DNA from: CAJQND01 sp051010055
GTDB taxonomy: Bacteria > Pseudomonadota > Alphaproteobacteria > Rhizobiales > CAJQND01
Assembly: GCA_051010055.1 (NCBI GenBank)
Contig: JBPCVY010000148.1
Coordinates: forward strand, 1-7,717
Direction: 5' to 3'
Length of the DNA stretch: 7,717 nt
Shown: piece by piece, positions 5,255 to 7,717 of the stretch
How the letters are laid out: each line of letters starts with the position of its first letter
How positions within the stretch are numbered: position 1 is the first letter of the stretch
The notes under the pieces: generated by a model
The model's database searches: none
What the model was told of the DNA's origin: nothing
Seen by the model: only the letters and a program-made list of their open reading frames with translations
Made by a program: the position numbers and the translations under genes

Positions 5255-5545
5255 ATGTTCGCCATACTCCAGCTGATCGACACGATTCTTCAGCTCTACA
5301 TCTATGTCATATTCGCCATGGTCATTTTGAGCTGGCTCATCACGTTCAACGTGATCAATCTCAACAACCGTTTCGTCTACATGTTGTGGGACGTGGTGAA
5401 CAAGCTTACCGAACCGATTTTGCGGCCAATCCGGCGTTTTCTGCCAAATTTCGGCGGTCTAGACATATCTCCAGTTATTTTGCTTTTGGCGATTTTCTTC
5501 TTGCAAAATTTCATCCGCTACGATTTGGCGCCGAAACTGCTCTAA
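5255..5545 (+). CDS. YggT family membrane protein
   Basis: A 96-residue inner-membrane protein with two hydrophobic helices (about residues 5-30 and 71-88). The linker TEPILRPIRRFLPNFGGLD (52-70) running into SPVILLLAIFFLQ (72-84) is the hallmark of the YggT family (COG0762): a Pro/Arg-rich amphipathic loop followed by the second membrane segment. Length matches single-unit YggT proteins. The exact function is not settled; family members have been linked to osmotic stress tolerance and, in relatives such as YlmG, to membrane or division-site organisation. GGAG lies about 12 nt before the ATG, a weak ribosome-binding site. It heads an operon with the DUF167 gene 15 bp downstream; YggT and DUF167 (YggU) genes are neighbours in many bacteria, including E. 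coli. Confidence 0.92.
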   Translation: MFAILQLIDTILQLYIYVIFAMVILSWLITFNVINLNNRFVYMLWDVVNKLTEPILRPIRRFLPNFGGLDISPVILLLAIFFLQNFIRYDLAPKLL

Positions 5546-5560
5546 CGGACAGGATGCGCA

Positions 5561-5893
5561 ATGGCTGGCGCTTTGCAGAATCTTTTACGCACACACAAAG
5601 AAGGCGTTCTCCTGAGGGTAAGAGTGACACCAAAGTCATCTGCCAACCGCATTGACGGATTTTACCATGCTGATGATGGCGCGGTGTCGCTTATAGTGCG
5701 CGTGACAGCGCAACCGGAGAAGGGAACAGCTAATAAGGCAGTTATTGAAACCCTGGCGAAGGGACTTGGATACGCAAAATCGAAGCTGTCCATTACCGCA
5801 GGTGAAACCTCACGCAACAAGACGGTGCTCATTCGCTCAGAACTGGATGAAGTCAAAAGCGTTCTTGCCGCGATGTGCAAGAGCATTTGTTAG
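5561..5893 (+). CDS. DUF167 (YggU) family protein
   Basis: A 110-residue cytoplasmic protein of the DUF167 / COG1872 family. Family landmarks are VTPKSS (22-27), the central QPEKGTANKAV (51-61) and the C-terminal GETSRNK (81-87). The known E. coli YggU structure is a small alpha/beta fold; no biochemical activity has been firmly assigned. AGGA precedes the ATG by about 7 nt. It is placed 15 bp after yggT and 19 bp before the favoured folD start, all on the same strand, indicating one transcript. Length is normal and no key motif is missing. Confidence 0.92.
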   Translation: MAGALQNLLRTHKEGVLLRVRVTPKSSANRIDGFYHADDGAVSLIVRVTAQPEKGTANKAVIETLAKGLGYAKSKLSITAGETSRNKTVLIRSELDEVKSVLAAMCKSIC

Positions 5894-5912
5894 GAACACC
5901 GGGGAGCAAATG

Positions 5913-6803
5913 ATGGGTTCACAGGCCAAAATTATCGACGGGAAGGAATTTGCAGCAAAGCTGCGCGCGCAGGTTGGCGATGCGGTGGCAACGCTGAAGC
6001 AAGAGCACAATCTGCAGCCGGGTCTGGCAGTGGTGCTGGTGGGTGAAGACCCTGCCAGCCAGGTTTATGTGCGGAACAAGCACAAACAAACGATCGAAGC
6101 GGGCATGAATTCTTTTGAACACAGACTTGATGCAGAAACGTCCGAAGCTGACCTTCTTGCACTGGTTGAACAGCTGAATGCGGATCCGGCGGTGCATGGC
6201 ATTCTGGTACAGCTTCCCCTGCCGGATCATATTGATGCAGAAAAAGTGATCAACACCATCAATCCTGACAAGGATGTGGACGGTTTCCATGTGATCAATG
6301 CTGGACGGCTTGCAACAGGCCAAGATGCGCTTGTGGCATGCACCCCTGTGGGCTGCGTTTTGCTGGCCAAGGCTACGCTGGACAGCCTTTCCGGGCTTGA
6401 TGCTGTTGTTGTTGGGCGATCAAACATTGTCGGCAAGCCGGTTGCTCAACTCCTGTTGCAGGAAAACTGCACCGTAACCGTTGCCCATTCGCGCACCAAG
6501 GACTTGCCGGAGGTTTGCCGCCGCGCTGATCTGCTCATCGCTGCAGTTGGCCGCCCGGAAATGATCAAAGGTGATTGGATTAAGCCCGGCGCATGCGTCA
6601 TTGACGTCGGCATCAACCGCATCGATACAGAAGATGGCAAAACCAGACTTGTTGGTGACGTTGATTTTGAAGGGGCGCTTGGCGTTGCCGGTTCAATTAC
6701 GCCTGTACCCGGCGGCGTCGGCCCAATGACAATTGCTTGCCTGTTGCGCTCAACTGTGTTGGCGGCATGTGCGCAAACCGGCATTGAAGCGCCTGAAATT
6801 TAA
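5913..6803 (+). CDS. folD: Bifunctional methylenetetrahydrofolate dehydrogenase / methenyltetrahydrofolate cyclohydrolase
   Basis: FolD interconverts 5,10-methylene-, 5,10-methenyl- and 10-formyl-tetrahydrofolate using NADP in the cytoplasm, feeding purine and formyl-methionine synthesis. The 296 residues are full length. Motifs in order: substrate loop VGEDPASQVYVRNK (43-56) with catalytic Y52 and K56; GILVQLPLP (96-104); DKDVDGFH (119-126); ACTPVG (142-147; most homologues have Pro at 142); nucleotide-binding GRSNIVGKP (168-176); and PVPGGVGPMT (264-273). Two ATGs stand in tandem at 5910 and 5913; GGGGAG at 5901-5906 is 3 nt from the first and 6 nt from the second, so 5913 is favoured. A TTG-initiated extension back to 5745 overlaps DUF167 and is rejected. 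It ends the yggT-DUF167-folD operon and is followed by a hairpin repeat. Confidence 0.97.
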   Translation: MGSQAKIIDGKEFAAKLRAQVGDAVATLKQEHNLQPGLAVVLVGEDPASQVYVRNKHKQTIEAGMNSFEHRLDAETSEADLLALVEQLNADPAVHGILVQLPLPDHIDAEKVINTINPDKDVDGFHVINAGRLATGQDALVACTPVGCVLLAKATLDSLSGLDAVVVGRSNIVGKPVAQLLLQENCTVTVAHSRTKDLPEVCRRADLLIAAVGRPEMIKGDWIKPGACVIDVGINRIDTEDGKTRLVGDVDFEGALGVAGSITPVPGGVGPMTIACLLRSTVLAACAQTGIEAPEI

Positions 6804-6823
6804 GGCCCAACGGGAACGGATTT

Positions 6824-6856
6824 AGAGCAGTTTTCCTTCAAACCGGAAACTGCTCT
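6824..6856. repeat. Hairpin repeat downstream of folD, possibly serving as a bidirectional terminator
   Basis: Left arm 6824-6836 (AGAGCAGTTTTCC) and right arm 6845-6856 (GGAAACTGCTCT) pair over 12 bp with one extra T bulged in the left arm, around an 8-nt loop. It lies between the convergent ends of folD and the oxygenase gene. There is no T-run after it on either strand, so a classic intrinsic terminator is not supported. The TTTAGAGCA start resembles short palindromic repeats I know from rhizobial genomes; that link is from memory. Confidence 0.6.
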
Positions 6857-6863
6857 ACAAGCC

Positions 6864-7682
6864 CTAGTTATAGCTCATTTTTTCGGCTGTTTCTTCGGCC
6901 CGGCGCACGACCTGTTCGAAATGGTCTTCGTAGCCTTGCATTTTCGCGCGCGGCTCGCGGAAATAGGCGGTATATTTCAGTCCATTCACGAACAGTTTGT
7001 TGAAAGCACGCCCCAAAACGCCCATGGGCCGGTCAAAGTCAAGAATGAGAACAACCCTTTCATCATCGGTATCGTTCCACACTTCGTGCTCATAGGTGTC
7101 ATCGAATACAAACATTTCCCCTTCGCGCCAGACAACCATTTCATCGAGAACCCGAAGGCGGCATTTCTCAGCTTGTTTGGGGACAATAACGCCCAGATGC
7201 GCGCGCAAAATACCTGTGGTAACGCCCCTGTGGGCGGGGATGTGGTGATTTGGCCCAAGAATGGAAAACCACGCCGTTTGGAGGTTCGGCACTTTTTCCA
7301 GTAATGAAGCGGTAACCGGCGCCTGCGCGCAGTTTTTTTCCAGTTTTTCGCCAAAACCAAACAGAATAAAGGTGCGCCATTTGGTGCCGAGGGATATGCG
7401 CTGCTGTTCTTTGGAAATTTCATGGAACAGCGGAATGGCATCCCGGTGCTTCAAAATCTCCTGCACCTCATCGCGGATCGTCTCCCAGTTTTCAGGGAAA
7501 GCCTTAAGGCCCGGGAACTGGGCATGATCAAGAACCGGCGCGTCCTCGAAAGTCGACTGCCTGCGTAAAAACTGCGAAAGCGTGCGGATGATGTGCTTTC
7601 CCGCCCAACGCACACGGTAGCGCCTTTTGCGGAGAAAAAATTCTTGCAATGTGCCGCCGCTATTTATGTCTGTCGTGGCCAC
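6864..7682 (-). CDS. Aspartyl/asparaginyl beta-hydroxylase family 2-oxoglutarate oxygenase
   Basis: A 272-residue member of the aspartyl/asparaginyl beta-hydroxylase family (PF05118), Fe(II) and 2-oxoglutarate-dependent oxygenases that include AspH and the lipid A hydroxylase LpxO. The core runs from about residue 135 to 220: HRGVTTGILRAHLGVIVP with H162 as first Fe ligand and G164 where most oxygenases have Asp/Glu, CRLRV with R177, then WREGEMFVFDDTYEHEVW with H199 as second Fe ligand, and R209 (ERVVLILD) for 2-oxoglutarate. This is the two-His pattern of AspH. The substrate (protein residue or lipid A acyl chain) cannot be told. No transmembrane segment is seen. The start used is a GTG at 7682 with GAGGGG 6 nt upstream; however, the frame stays open to the right edge and reads like protein (F-K-P-F-D-W-E-E-G-K-S), so the true start may lie outside the window. 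Confidence 0.88.
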   Translation of the reverse strand: MATTDINSGGTLQEFFLRKRRYRVRWAGKHIIRTLSQFLRRQSTFEDAPVLDHAQFPGLKAFPENWETIRDEVQEILKHRDAIPLFHEISKEQQRISLGTKWRTFILFGFGEKLEKNCAQAPVTASLLEKVPNLQTAWFSILGPNHHIPAHRGVTTGILRAHLGVIVPKQAEKCRLRVLDEMVVWREGEMFVFDDTYEHEVWNDTDDERVVLILDFDRPMGVLGRAFNKLFVNGLKYTAYFREPRAKMQGYEDHFEQVVRRAEETAEKMSYN

Positions 7683-7717
7683 GCTTTTCCCCTCTTCCCA
7701 GTCAAAGGGCTTAAATC

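Noticed and set aside
5167..5655. 162-aa plus-strand open frame
   Set aside because: It is an alternate frame across yggT and the start of the DUF167 gene, both of which carry family signatures.
5745..5909. N-terminal extension of FolD from a TTG start
   Set aside because: It overlaps the DUF167 gene in another frame and adds 55 residues not found in FolD; a ribosome-binding site stands just before the tandem ATGs at 5910 and 5913.
5919..6323. 134-aa minus-strand open frame, and further minus frames inside folD
   Set aside because: They are antisense shadows of a clearly conserved housekeeping gene.
1..7717. CRISPR arrays, tRNA or rRNA genes, insertion sequences, phage attachment sites
   Set aside because: Read through on both strands; no regularly spaced repeats, cloverleaf-type sequence, transposase or integrase frame was found.

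Overview
The window looks like chromosomal DNA from an alphaproteobacterium, most likely of the Hyphomicrobiales (rhizobial) type. This rests on the gene order YggT family - DUF167 - folD, on gene families typical of that group, and on a palindrome beginning TTTAGAGCA after folD that resembles small repeats common in rhizobial genomes. Base composition is moderate, near 50% G+C by eye. There is no tRNA, rRNA, CRISPR array, transposase or phage gene. The genus cannot be read from the sequence.

Layout, left to right. (1) 1-308, minus: the 5' part of an unknown exported protein that runs off the left edge. (2) 309-565: a divergent spacer with an AT-rich inverted repeat and a promoter candidate, followed by a small three-helix membrane protein (566-841, plus). 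(3) 857-2497, minus: a small cysteine-containing exported protein preceded by an exported RNase Z-type metallo-beta-lactamase-fold hydrolase. Facing these across a 111-bp spacer is a TetR-type regulator (2609-3169, plus). The spacer holds two perfect 14-bp palindromes of one consensus that bracket the hydrolase promoter. This is a self-contained repressor and target module. (4) 3205-5036, minus: an apparent three-gene operon, read from right to left, of a divergent class III nucleotide-cyclase-like protein, a PsiE-family membrane protein and an 89-aa protein of probable ferredoxin-like fold. (5) 5255-6803, plus: a housekeeping operon of YggT, DUF167 and FolD, ending at a hairpin repeat. (6) 6864-7682, minus: an aspartyl/asparaginyl beta-hydroxylase-family oxygenase whose 5' end may lie beyond the right edge.

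The most interesting part is the cyclase-like / PsiE / small-protein operon. By my hand alignment the first protein keeps both metal-binding Asp positions, the adenine-specifying Lys/Asp pair and the transition-state Arg of class III cyclases, but has Asp where the catalytic Asn normally sits and a long insertion. A cyclase-type enzyme beside a membrane protein is reminiscent of cyclic-nucleotide signalling or Pycsar-like defence pairs, but no cyclic-nucleotide-binding domain is visible, so this is a hypothesis. The second most interesting part is the operator architecture of the TetR / hydrolase pair. The rest is ordinary.
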